Both the position numbers and the translations under genes were made by a program. A stretch of DNA of 64,000 nt from Biscogniauxia marginata. Taxonomy: Eukaryota; Ascomycota; Sordariomycetes; Xylariales; Xylariaceae. The stretch spans positions 1 through 64,000 of the forward strand of contig MU404157.1 in NCBI GenBank assembly GCA_022695795.1. Reading direction: 5' to 3'. Each line of letters starts with the position of its first letter. Position 1 is the stretch's first letter. The notes below the pieces were generated by a model that was not told the DNA's origin, searched no databases, and saw only the letters and a program-made list of their open reading frames with translations. Shown here in pieces: positions 47,886-59,253 of the stretch.

Positions 47886-50112
47886 GCTGAAAAATTGACG
47901 GCAGGTTCGGCTCTGTCTGATTCGTATCTAATGCTTCAGAGATTTCATCTCTTCGAGATATCAACGGCCGTTCTCCCCGACGGTGAACTCTACCTGACCG
48001 TGGCTTGGCATGCAAAGAGCAAACACCAGAACAGAATCTCTCTTTGGGTGACCAGGCTCCTCCCAGCCGTGATGGACGAGAATGCGACATACTTGATATG
48101 AACAAGACGTCAGCTCACCCTGGCCGATGTCGGACACATAGGACTAAGAGACTATGACGAACTGGAGATGTTGACGGAATCGATTCTGAGTATCCCAGGG
48201 GTCCGCAATATAGACGATATTGAAGACGTTTATAATGGATCACCTATGCAATATTCTTTGATACTAAATTAGACAGGATTAGGAGATGCCACTTACGAAG
48301 TCCACTTCACCTGGGAAGTCACTGGAAACGAAAGTCTAGGCACGCCAAAGGAAATAGACCCAAGACGTCTCATCGCGACGTGGCACGAAACCATAGATCG
48401 ACACCCAGTTCTCAGAACTGTTTTGCTCGAGGTCACCGCTGTCGTCGAAGCTGGCATTCTGCATCAGGTGGTGCTGAAAAAGTACTCGCCTGAATGCGTG
48501 CTCCTACACGCCGAAGATGCTGGCGAGGCTCGGAAGCTTCTTGCGTCCACGCATTCATACAAGACCGATGGCGTATTCCTCGACAAGAAGCCACCACATA
48601 TGTTCGCTATTTGCACCACTTAGGAGGACATAATTTTATCTGGTTTCAAGTCAATCATGTCGTGTTTGATGGCATGTCGATAGCCCTACTGCTTCGTGAT
48701 GTGTCAAAGCCGTATCAACATTTCGGCCAGAAGAGATCGTGGCATAGGAATCCTTTCGGCAGCTTCGTGCGGTATATTCGCAACAAAGAACGGCGAAGCC
48801 AGAGTCTCGCGTACTGGAAAGACTATCTTGGCCGTGCTAAGTCTTGCATTTCCCCCAGCTAAAGGATGAACCTGAGCATGCACTCACCCAGGCGTCACAG
48901 CGAGGTTCGTGACTGATACAGCTTGAACTAAGGCATTTGGAAGTGCGGCAGATGCAGAAAAGGGTCGAGACGGCCGCGCCCTCCCTCTTCCAATTAGTGT
49001 GGGCGTTGGTACTGCGGATGTACACTTTGGAGTCTCGAGATGTTTTCGGTTATCTTGCTTCTAGACGCAACGCTCATATGGTAGATGACCAATCCGTCCA
49101 CCTTGATATAGCAGATGTCGTTGGGCCTTTCATCTCGATGCTCGTCGCATTTGTGGATTTCGAGCATAACCGCAACCTAGGGTTGTCGTTGGTGGGCATG
49201 ATGAAAGTAACTCCCTCGCCGATATACAGAATGTCCTCAAGTTGCCTGGCAATACACCTTTGTTCAACAGCGGCCTGGCATCCATGTCCAAAATGACCAG
49301 GGATATGTAGATACCCTAAGAATATGGTCTCATTTTTGACCTCGTTTCATTGCGTGACCCTCCTGATTTCGATGTCTCGCCCATTGTAGAGACGGAGGGC
49401 GGCAACGGCAAGATGTCCTGCTATTTGGATTACAAGAAATCAGCAATGAGCGACGGACAGGCTGCCAACATCGCTCAGAGCTTCAGCCACATGCTCTCGG
49501 AAGTAGTGCGCGACCCACACCGAACGCTGGATATTGTTACTCAGATCAGCAATAATGACTAGCAGAGAGTTTGGAGGTGGAATGAGACCGTGATCTCACC
49601 CGTGGACAGTTATATCCATGAGGTATCACAGCAAGTTATGAGGCACCCAGATAAGGAAGTTATATACAGCTGGGATGGATCGCTATCGTACAGACAACTG
49701 GACGAACTGGCGGGGCGCCTTGGCAAGCACTTGATCGAGCTGGGAGTCGAGCCGGAGAAGATGGTAGCTATATATATGTATGGAAAAGTCAATGTGTACA
49801 CTTGTCGCTATGCTAGCCGTGCTCAAGGCCGGCGGCTGCTTTGTCTTATTGGACCCAGGACATCCCAAGACGCGCCTGTGGCACATGAGCGATGAAGTCG
49901 AGGCACCGGTGCTACTATGCCCAGCAGCGACGAACAAGCCGGACAAGCTCGATAGCACGACACATAACAGTCACAGCATAGACGTGCTCGAGATCGGATT
50001 AACATTCATTCATACATTGCCTCCTCTGGCCAACACTGACCTGCCCAGTACGCCAATTAGCACCTCCGCAAGTGCAGAAAATGCGGCGTATGTGGTGTTC
50101 TGTCTGGAAGTA
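47886..50112 (+). pseudogene. Non-ribosomal peptide synthetase relic (E-C-A fragment)
   Basis: Broken remnant of a modular fungal NRPS. In order: the last part of an epimerisation (or condensation-like) domain (FEISTAVLPDGELYLTVAW, KHQNRISLW; 47950-48080); a condensation domain starting DVGHIGLRDYDELEMLTES and IEDVYNGSPMQ, with the active-site motif reduced to NHVVFDG (48653-48673; normally HHxxxDG); FQLVWALVLRMYTLESRDV, FDVSPIVETEGG and ISNND at the C-domain end; then an adenylation domain with LSYRQLDELAGRL (A1) and LKAGGCFVLLDPGHP (A2), ending at NAAYVVF, exactly where the A3 TSGSTG-type motif should begin (about 50101). At least four stop codons and several frameshifts interrupt it. No thiolation or thioesterase domain remains. 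The product cannot be inferred. Shares a divergent 5' side with the MFS relic. Confidence 0.87.
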
Positions 50113-50563
50113 CAAAATAAGCCGTTAAACTTTGCAATATCTGACATATAAATATATATAGTCATTCGATTTTAATGCCTTTTTCAGCGTGTTTCCATGT
50201 TTTTATAATCGTTAGTTTCGTGTTTCTCGTGCTCTCTACAGCCCTAAAGGTTGTGGTTTGTCGAGCGTAGAATGAGGGTAGCCATTTCAAATCATCACTA
50301 AGAATATGTATATAAGCTCTTATTGAGAGAAAGAGTTCAAGTTTAACCACATACGCCTAGCTTTTGCTCCCGGCATAAACTACAAACTGTTCAACCGTAT
50401 CTGACCATCATTCCATGTTACGAATTGCGATGTACAGAAATTTGAGGACCCGAACTCCCTACCGATACTAGCAGGTGTAGCAACAAACCCTCCTTACCCA
50501 CGTTAGACTACCTTTCCTTGACATCAAGCACCATCAAACGCCAATTGCTCCACAAGCTGTCAC
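50113..50563. other. Flank beyond the NRPS break
   Basis: About 450 bases with no NRPS-like sequence in any frame after the A-domain break. It starts AT-rich (ATAAATATATATAG at 50149-50161). The end is the 3' flank of the membrane-protein gene. Confidence 0.5.
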
Positions 50564-53106
50564 TCAACCTGTGCTTAATTCGCCATCCATGTCCCCTCGC
50601 TCACTACTATGTATACTTACACTGCTTAAAGATTGCAGCTCTATATGAGGTTCATCGTCGGGACGTACATCAGGTTCGTGAGGTACTGGTGTTTCTGTTC
50701 CGTGGTGGTGATTAACGGTAGAAGCGTCCTCATCAAAACCGGTCTGTGAAATATCCTGTGTGGCCGCTTGGGATGTGTGCAATGACACGCTGGGGTCGGT
50801 CTCTTGTGGCGCTCCTAGGACGGGCATCTCTGGATTGGTTATATCTAGGAGCGCCAATTTTTCCCCTGGCTTGGTTGTTGGCACCTCGGATAAAGCCCCA
50901 GACCAAGTACCAAATCCGAGACCTTGATTTGCCAATCGTTGAATTTGGAGCGTGGAGTTGCTGGCCCATTCGAGGTAAACATATTGTCCCAGCTTTCGTC
51001 TGCGGTACAAGAAGGCGATGATTGGCTCTAGGGCGTATGATAAAATGACGATGATACCGCCGGTAATAATCACAAATAAAATACCAAACATGCTGAACGA
51101 GGCATATCCCGTGGTTGTTATTTTCTTTAGGCCATGTTAGCCAGTGTTTCATGTACATGGAAATACGGCAGCCGTCGTAGGTGCTAATGACATATGTAGC
51201 TTGTGGATACTAACCTGGTTACGGCACATGTCATGGGATTCTGCACTTGCCGGCCCGGTACTGAACTCTCGTAATTCGGGGCTCGGTCCTATTGCAGCGC
51301 GAACGAAGGCTTGCTGGGCATTAGCCAAGTGGGTGGCACTAACACAGCTACGGTCAACAACTCCCGCGGTAATAAGAGTGGTGGCAGAATTAAACTATAT
51401 CGTCGGCCACGATGACGATAATGATGAGGGCCAGGAGTGGTAAAGGAATGAAGAATTGCTTACAACCAGTGTTGCACTTCTAGTTGCCATTGATTATCGG
51501 CCAAAATGCCTTGCGCATTTGATGACATAGTCGAGCGAGCCAACAAGAGACTTCCGCCCAAAGTGCTTACAAGATCGCCAATACCGTTGCTCGGCGACGT
51601 CAAGACGTTAAACATCCAAATAAAATAGTTAAGTCGAGCTCGATCCCCAACTAGTGCCTCGGTGTGTTGCGGTATATCGTTGATGGGACCAAGCGGCGTG
51701 CAGACCTGGGTCCCGTTAGATTCAAAGAAGCACAGTTGTTGCTGTTCCACACAGGCCAGAGGAGATGCTGCTTCATCCTGGGTGTAACTCTGCAGCCCAG
51801 AATGGTATCTATCCATAGTAATGTTTGGTCCAGGGACAGTCGCCCTGTACCATTCATCAAGTGTGCGTTGTAGGAATGGCATCCCGTTTGAAGAGAGGAA
51901 TACGACGTTTAGGTCCCCATCTGGGCGCCAGAGTTGTTTGATTGGGCGGAAAGGAGCTCGGGGGTGTATTGATCCGTTCATAGGGTTTGCGCAGGCAAGC
52001 CTATAAGCCGACAGAGAAAAGTTATCAATCCGTTGCAAACAAAAGATCTGCCACGACCGTTGAACCGGTAAGACTTCTTGGATGTGTACCTAAGGAAAAG
52101 GGAAGGGAAAGGGGTTAGCTTACCCGATCGTATACTCAGCTGACGTCATATCGAGTCCCCAATATCGCTCGTCCACATATTGGTAGGTATAATCCTCATA
52201 GTCTCGTGTGTTCCTAGCTTTCCCGTAGAAGTATTTGGTAACTGGCTTTGATGTGGTCGATGTGCCTTTTTCCTTGTATCCCTCTGTCATAAGAGGTGCA
52301 CAATGCATTACTTTTCGCCATTGAGTTCTTTGACTTGTTGGGGCATTGATGCCGAAATGGTCATGGGAATCAAGATACCCAGAGTCCAGGATGATATTGG
52401 AGTTATTTGTGGAACACATCCCATCTGCAAATGGGCACCCAGCCTCAACGTCGACCGTGAATGGTAATTGCTTCTTGATGAAAGTGCTGCAGCTTAGAAA
52501 TCCCGGGGACCCGGTTTTGTTGTAGCATTCCTGTGCATAGTTCGCCGAAGTCATCCAGATTCTCGACTCGTATGGTCTCCAGATCAATCCTATGTTTTCC
52601 AACTGGGTTGCGTTAGAGTCGCCGTTATTGTCCACCCAGGCACAATTTGTTCCAGACAAGAGCACCTCGTTCCCCACAGAGCTGGATATCTGTGACGAGA
52701 AGCCACTAGCAACCACAAATCCTGCGGCACAGACTACTGCCATTGCTAGAGCAGGCAGGGTGCTGAGCCATACACGACGTGAACTGTTTCCCCAAGCCCA
52801 GACGATACTAAGTAACCGGTATATTCCATCTTCGGCTGTCGATGTGTTCCTCAGGACAGCCTGACGTTGGTAGTACGGTGCCTCGTGACTCTGAGGCGAG
52901 GAACCTTTCATATGGAAGGCCAGGCAGAGGATGCGCCATAAGCGAGTACCGACGTATGCAACGAAAAAGGCGATGAAAGCAACTAGAAGGTTACCATCCT
53001 CTCGACTCAATGTGAGAGTGTAGCCCAGAACACTCCCTCGTGACCAATTTGTCCAGGTTCCCAGATATACGTCATACTTGACTGAGTCGTCGAATCTAAC
53101 GCTCAT
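50564..53106 (-). CDS. Fungal multi-pass membrane protein, function unknown
   Basis: About 737 residues. Proposed exons 53106..52124, 52000..51464, 51347..51215 and 51124..50564, phases 2, 2, 0. Membrane segments: about residues 38-64 (LLVAFIAFFVAYVGTRLWRI), 115-138 (TLPALAMAVVCAAGFVVASG), and near the C-terminal third (GILFVIITGGIIVILSYALE); the large loop between carries Cys and N-glycosylation sites, so it is probably lumenal or extracellular. The tail is Ser/His/Glu-rich and cytosolic in this topology. The layout resembles a common ascomycete family of uncharacterised membrane proteins. The acceptor of intron 2 could equally be 9 nt further on (exon from 51338), and the frame of exon 2 stays open upstream into intron 1, so exon edges there are uncertain. 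Intact, unlike the neighbouring relics. Confidence 0.8.
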
Positions 53107-54800
53107 TGTACATTTGCTTAACCGCTGAGCGGATGAAGGTGAGGACTAGATGAGATATAAGATTTTGAGGGTAAAAGTAGAGCATAAATGTTCGATAAAT
53201 GCGAATATCCCGCTGTGGTAGCTGTGAAACAAATGATTTAATTAATATTTTGAAATAAATAAAAAGGGGCTCATTTGAAATACTGTGAGCAGCGACTCTT
53301 TATAGAAAGAGAACGTAGTTTAGTATATAGCAACACAGAATGGAATCGCGACCCATAATCGAGAACTTGTCTCATACAATCCAAGCACTCGCTGACAATG
53401 GGGTGGGGTCCCTGTCTTAACATAACGATGCATCTACATTGGGGGCTGAACAAAACCAGAGAACATTCATAAGATCCACGTATCTGTCTCAGATAGAAAG
53501 GGGTAAAATTGAAAAGCAGTATTTCGCCTGCACCTGAACGGCGTCGGTGCAGGTTGATAGGTACGGCATGTTGACAGAGTTGATGGGGGCGGTCTCATAT
53601 TCATTTCGATGTTCTATTTTGGAGAAGGCTAGATCGCGAGCCTTAGCTATACATCTATATCTCGTACCAGAGAGCCTGACTTAAATTTCTGTATAAACTA
53701 CGCGATGCAAAAACATATTAGGTTTCAATTAAACGCAATCATAATCAAAGCTAAGTTATTGTCACATTTATCTATTAGCTTGCATGTAGCTCGAAAGGGG
53801 CAGGCAGAGCTCAGCCCCGGAATGTTTATCTAATTATAATAGCTGAATATCGACTGTAGCAGTGGTAACACGGTCGTACCAGCCGTATACTTTGCGACGT
53901 TGCTACGATACAACCTCACCATTCGACATCTGGGTCTAGATGTAGGCTTGCAGGCGTGTTAACCGTTACCTCCTAGCCAATCCCAGGAATATATGCTGTT
54001 TATCCTGCCAATTCTATCTTTAACAACTTGCTGAACTGGGGCCAAGGCTATACATCGTGAACACACACTTGCCCACAGCCATATGAGGAGCTAAGGGGAA
54101 AACGCGTACTGCGTCTGCTTGCGGCTTATAGCCATTATATGTGTCTTGATTACAGCTAAGACAGCGCAGGGGTGGGTGCCTAGATACATTAATACTTTGC
54201 TTTAAGGAAAGACGTGAAGTATAAAATTGTCGATGCTATTAAATATAGTAACGAGAGTAGGACCTTGGATGGTATGGCGGTGCAAATAACGTAGAATTGG
54301 AACCGACGTGTAAGAGTTTATACATCGTGGTGCGACCATTAAACGGGAATTCATTATTAACTCAATGTCTTTAATACTGAAAGTATGGATGAATGTTAGC
54401 TGATGTCTCTATTATACTTGTCCACATAATTACAGTTGCTACTAGTTACATTTAACCCTCATAGGTATAGCCGAAGCCGGGCAAAGTGCGGATAATACCT
54501 AAGTTAGACCTACAGTAATAAGAAGATCAAAGGTGACATAATTACTAAGCATATCAGCATAATACTACGTAAGCACTACGGTTGAATATTGCCTCTTGTG
54601 CTTCATGCTACTAATAGAATACCTTGATCGTGACGACTTTGTAGTTTTAACTAGTCAAGGATACAGACTGGGTGGTGTCAATGTATATTGATATTTGTAT
54701 TAAGAGCATGTTCTCTGTTTCCTCGCAACATCTGAAAGGTTAGTATAATGTGACTCGATCACTGATTGCCTATAAATCAATCGAGCCCAGTATGTGTAAA

Positions 54801-54822
54801 TATATATATATATATATATATA
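54801..54822. repeat. (TA)11 microsatellite
   Basis: Eleven perfect TA units in gene-poor DNA. Confidence 0.95.
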
Positions 54823-56149
54823 CAAGTATACGAGTATCGCCGTTTCAAATCAGCGGAAAAGTCGAGACCTTTGAAAAATATCATTGAAGGGCAATAACCT
54901 GCGATCACGGCGAAACTGGAAGACTTGGCGACTCAAGGTCCATGAATCCGATTTACCTGGGATTGGAAGGGGGTTTCCCCGGTGTGCCGTTTTGCAATTG
55001 GAATAAAAACATAACTTGATTACTTTCCAGCAGGGTACTATTGTGATTGCTGAGTCAGAACGAAGCTGTCGCGGGACGCCACGGTGACTCGAAATGGAAA
55101 ATGAGATGGTTAGTTCAACTGTCGCAGTACTACGGCAGTCTCGGAAGAGTGCAGCTCGTCGCTATCAAATGGAATACCGAGCGAGGGGCAAGCCGTGAGC
55201 TCACCCCATTATGAAAAAGTATCGACCTGGGCTGATACGCGCAGGGCCCGGAGGCGAGTAAGACGGCCATTCGAGCAATAGCATGAGGGGATTTGCTGAG
55301 GTAGTCATCAAGAGCTCGCCGATGATGATACAACAGTAAACCCTGGTTTTGATTTTATGGCACATAAATATCGTACGCCTGCTCGAGTTTAGGACCGACC
55401 TCGCTTGCAAGGCCCTCATGACTATAGGGCGGAACAGATGGGGCATATATCGCCGATGCAAAGCGTCACGGGCCGCTGTTGTGATTGGACAGGGAGCCCT
55501 ACTTCGTCGTGTTTCTTTTTCTGGCCTGATGGCTTTAGTAATCAATCGTCTAGGCGGAGACGAGCATTCGACAATGAAACTAACAGCAACACACACGCAC
55601 ACACACCCCTATACATGTGTTGACGTAACAACACCCGGGGTTTCTCAATACGATACCTCCAAGGGGGGAGGGGAAGGCGGGGAGAGGAACTAGGTTAGGT
55701 TAGGTAATTAAGTAGACCCCCTCATTAAGTTCAGAGCCAGCGGCGAACTATGCGCGAGCTTCATCATCTATGTACCTACGTATTAGTTATATTGTTTTGG
55801 ACTGTATTATATTGTACACTCGTTTGATATGGGTGGGAATAAGCCGCTTTACGTGATTAATTCTGTGGTAGGTAACCTGGGGACGAAAGGGTCAAGTATA
55901 ATTCTTTGTGTTATCTAATCCTAGGTATTAGTTGATTAGATATCCCAGGGTGGCCAATCACAGACCATTCTGCGTTGGGTTTAGCTAATGCTAACGATCC
56001 CCGCCGTTGAAGGGCGCTAACGGCACTTAGACTTGGGCCCGGGTGGATTAGCGGCGCGCCAGAGAAGCTTGAATCCCCATGCAGAATATTCCAGGTTATC
56101 TGGATTGTAGCAATACCGCCAAACCGCGCCGGCGAGTGACCTAGCGATC

Positions 56150-56157
56150 TATAAAAG
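56150..56157 (+). promoter_or_regulatory. TATA box upstream of Zn2Cys6 gene
   Basis: TATAAAAG, a full-consensus TATA element, about 450 bp before the start codon. It implies transcription from near 56180 and a leader of roughly 400 nt, which contains the 87-codon frame at 56196. Confidence 0.6.
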
Positions 56158-56195
56158 AGGTATAGCTACGCAGTGACACTTTGTTGCATAATTCC

Positions 56196-56459
56196 ATGGA
56201 TCCCCCCCTGTTCGTCGCTATCGTCCTTCACGTTAGGTCTGCCGCCGCGCTCTCTCTCCTTCCCTCCTCCCATTCCCTCTCACCCAGCTTTCTCCCGCCC
56301 GACCATGAGGAAATATCAGGTATTATTAGCAGAATCCCATTAATCCCACCGTGGCCCCATCTCCGGCTTTCTCCCCCGAGGCTTGGCCTTGGCCCTTCTC
56401 CCCTCACCTATGACCAATTTGTTTTCTACCCGTCCCTTTGCTCCCAGCGGCTCGTTTAA
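56196..56459 (+). other. Upstream open reading frame (87 codons)
   Basis: First ATG after the TATA box, CCATGG context (ATTCCATGGATCC). The Pro/Leu/Ser-rich product resembles nothing known. If the leader is continuous, ribosomes would meet this frame before the main start at 56598, so it may restrain translation of the regulator. An intron in the leader would remove this effect. Confidence 0.4.
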
Positions 56460-56597
56460 AAAAGGCAGCAGCTCGTCGCAGTCGACCACCCGTTATTCCC
56501 GGCCCCCGAGCCTCAATTCCAGTCCACTGGGAATCCTTCGAGCACAAGCAGCCCAGCCCTGCGCCGAGTCGCACCCGATCTGGTAATTGAGGTCCGC

Positions 56598-59253
56598 ATG
56601 GCGTCATCCCGACTCCCACCGCCGCTGTCTTACGGCCGTGGCGGACGCGCCGTCGGCCCTGCGCCCTCACCAACCGCCTCCGTCCTGACCCCGACTTCGG
56701 CCACCGCCTCCATCTACACCTCGCCGGACTCGACTTCCCACCAGCAATTCTATCTCGCCAAGTCCGAGCCCGACGACGGCGCTAGCAGCGCCAGCAGCAG
56801 CGTCACCGCCCAGGCCCCTTCGGCTGAGCCCGCCAGGAAGAAGCAGAAGCGCAACAAGCCCACCTTGTCGTGCCACGAGTGCGTCGAACGCAAGACGAAG
56901 GCAAGTCAGAACAAGCTGTCTATCTTTCTTGGCCCAAGTCATCGCCGCCTCGCGTCTTTTTATTATTCTTATTATTACTATTAGCTAAGCACTGTTGCAC
57001 CACGGTTGAGTACTGCGTTGGTATTACGTGGTACCAACTGCAGGTACCCGGCTTCTTTTTTTGTTTGTTTGTTTCTCTTTTTCTCTTCTTTATGTTCTTC
57101 CTCTTCTGACGTGACGTTGCGACTGATCAGGGGGAGGATGGAGGGGAGGATGGGGAAGAAGAATCAATGTCAGACTGATCACGGCATTCTAACTTGTTTT
57201 CCTTCTTTTGCCTGGCTCGCGTATAGTTTCTATCTATCGCAGGGTCTGCCAACCCTTCGAGTTCATTTATTTAACTTGGCACCGCGTTCCTCACCCCTGA
57301 AAAGCGTGCCCTTATTTGAAGTCAATTGGTCTACGACAACGACTGTTAACACATCGTGATTTGAATTTAGTGTGACAGGGGCAGACCTCACTGTTTAGCG
57401 TGTAAGTTTCGTATTATGTCCTCATCGCCTCTCTTTCCATAATACTCACACTCGTGTTCTAGGCATAAAGCGGCAGACCGAGTGCCGCTATGCGCACGTC
57501 GCAAACCTCCTCGAGTAAGCTCCCCCTTACCCTGCCATCTTTTCAGACCCGGGCTTATACGCCCGTCAGGGAGACAACAAGGTCGGCTACTAATGGCCGG
57601 AGGATGACCAAACCTCCCAAGAAAAAGCTGTCGACTGGTGGGATGGGGATAAAGCCTGTGATACCAAACATAGCAGACAGAGGTATTCTCACCGTTGGCA
57701 CAGCTTCGCGGGGGGCCGTAGCTCTGTCGACAGGACTTCTCTCTAACGTTCCTTTTTCACTCCCAACAGCATCAAATGTTTTTGGGATAGGCTCGGAACA
57801 CCCCTTTGCCAACTACTGGACTTGCGAGGGTGGCCTTCCCGAGGTCATCGGAGTTCTTCCAGATAAGTTGCAGGCCGACATATTGTTGAGCCAGTACTTC
57901 GAATGCGTGGATCCTGTCTATCCCATGGTCCACCGCCAGACTTTTTATGCTGAGTATGAACACTTCTGGTCGCTACGCGACCCGGAGAAGACCGATGCTG
58001 CTTTTGTGGCACTGGTCTTTGTGATGCTAGCCTTGGGCACTCAATTTGTGGCCACGACGAACCCGAAAGATCGCAAACAGACGGCCGAGTTCTACGCTTC
58101 GGCTGGCAACCAGGCGCTACGCATGAGCTCGTATCTGAGTACCGCATCAGTACACTCGCTTCAGGCCATGGTTTTGTTGTGTTATTTCTTGATCAATGAC
58201 AACCATGCATCAGACGGCTGGGCCTTCGCAGGCATCCTCATGAGGCAGGCTTATGCCATGGGGTTGCACCGGGATCCCAACATTGGTACGCTAGAGTAGT
58301 TGGATACTTGACGATGACAAAACTGTCGCAGCTGACAAGATTCATAGTGGCGCCCAACGCTAGCATATTTGAAAAGCAGCAGCGACGTAAGCTGTGGCAG
58401 GCAGTCTTGCTTCAGGATACGTTTTTGACCGTCCTGCTCTCGCTGCCACCTAGTGCCACGCATACTGATGTCAAAATTGAGGACTTCAACGAAAACTCGT
58501 CTAGCATTGCAAACTCAGACCCTACTGATACCGCATACATCAGGGGCTCATGGACGCTAGCGAATCTCGTCCAAGAGAGCATTTGCAGTCCTCGATCACT
58601 CGATATGCCGATATGCTCCACGCAGCGGCAAAAGTCGAAACTCGTGGCGGATTTTCGTGCTGTGTACCGCTCGTTCCCCGACGTGTTCCGCTCGTGGGAC
58701 CAAGATAGCATCGCCCAGCTGGCCAGTACTAATAAGCGCGTGGTTCGGCAGACGTTATTCCTTAGTAGCAATTACTACCACAACCTGATGCTAGTGCATG
58801 CCTCTGAGAGCCCTGACGTACCCATCAACGTTCGGGCGACACTTGAAGCTGCACACGAAGCTATCACGACCTTCTTCGTGCTCTTCACGCTCTTCGATAA
58901 CGAGGCCCGCGTATGGTGGGTCTTCAACCACCGGGCCTTCCTTGAGGCCCTCTGCATCGGTAGTGTCTTGCGCGAGGTGGCCAGAGATCCTGCATCCGCC
59001 GATCAGCTATCAAAGGACCCGCTCTTCGTGAGGGCCAAGGCAGATATAAGTAAGCAAAAGGCCCAAACTCTCCTCCTGCTTCTCCCTTCTTTATTCCAAC
59101 TCCCATGTTTGATTATGAAAAAAAAACAGACTGATAATATCCGGTTACACATATATAGCGCGGATGATCCAGATCATGAAAATTATGGGCGAGGGTGAGC
59201 AAGGCTCAGATGTTGCAAGGACGCGGATAACGGTCCTGAGTGAGTACTTGTAA
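56598..59253 (+). CDS. Zn2Cys6 (Gal4-type) transcription factor
   Basis: Fungal binuclear zinc-cluster regulator. Exons 56598..56900, 57371..57401, 57463..57514, 57570..58285, 58348..59049 and 59159..59253 join in phase to 632 residues. The zinc cluster is assembled from three exons with perfect spacing C-x2-C-x6-C-x6-C-x2-C-x6-C: Cys92, 95, 102, 109, 112, 119 (LSCHECVERKTK, CDRGRPHCLAC, IKRQTECRYA), preceded by a KKQKRNKP basic patch. A fungal_trans-type middle region follows: GSEHPFANYWTCEGGLPEVI, QYFECVDPVYPMVHRQTFY, WAFAGILMRQAYAMGLHRDP. Intron 1 (56901..57370, 470 nt) starts with GC (AAG|GCAAGT). The exon 4 start at 57570 was chosen because it alone restores phase (LLEETTRSATNGRRMTKPP). 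It may serve the dead cluster on its left, but similar conserved regulators exist outside clusters, so this is unproven. Confidence 0.92.

Larger units (their letters stand above)
53107..56597. other. Long gene-poor region
   Basis: 3.5 kb with no supportable protein gene. From 53160 to about 54900 it is AT-richer and stop-rich; it contains the (TA)11 repeat. The last 450 bases form the promoter and leader of the Zn2Cys6 gene, C/T-rich, with a TATA box and an upstream frame. I found no transposon protein pattern or terminal repeats by eye. Confidence 0.45.

Noticed and set aside
55201..55693. Frames of 114 and 133 codons on opposite strands
   Set aside because: No recognisable motif, no splice partners, mutual overlap; treated as chance.
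55685..55705. Interstitial telomere repeat
   Set aside because: TAGGTTAGGTTAGG is not the usual fungal TTAGGG unit and is very short.
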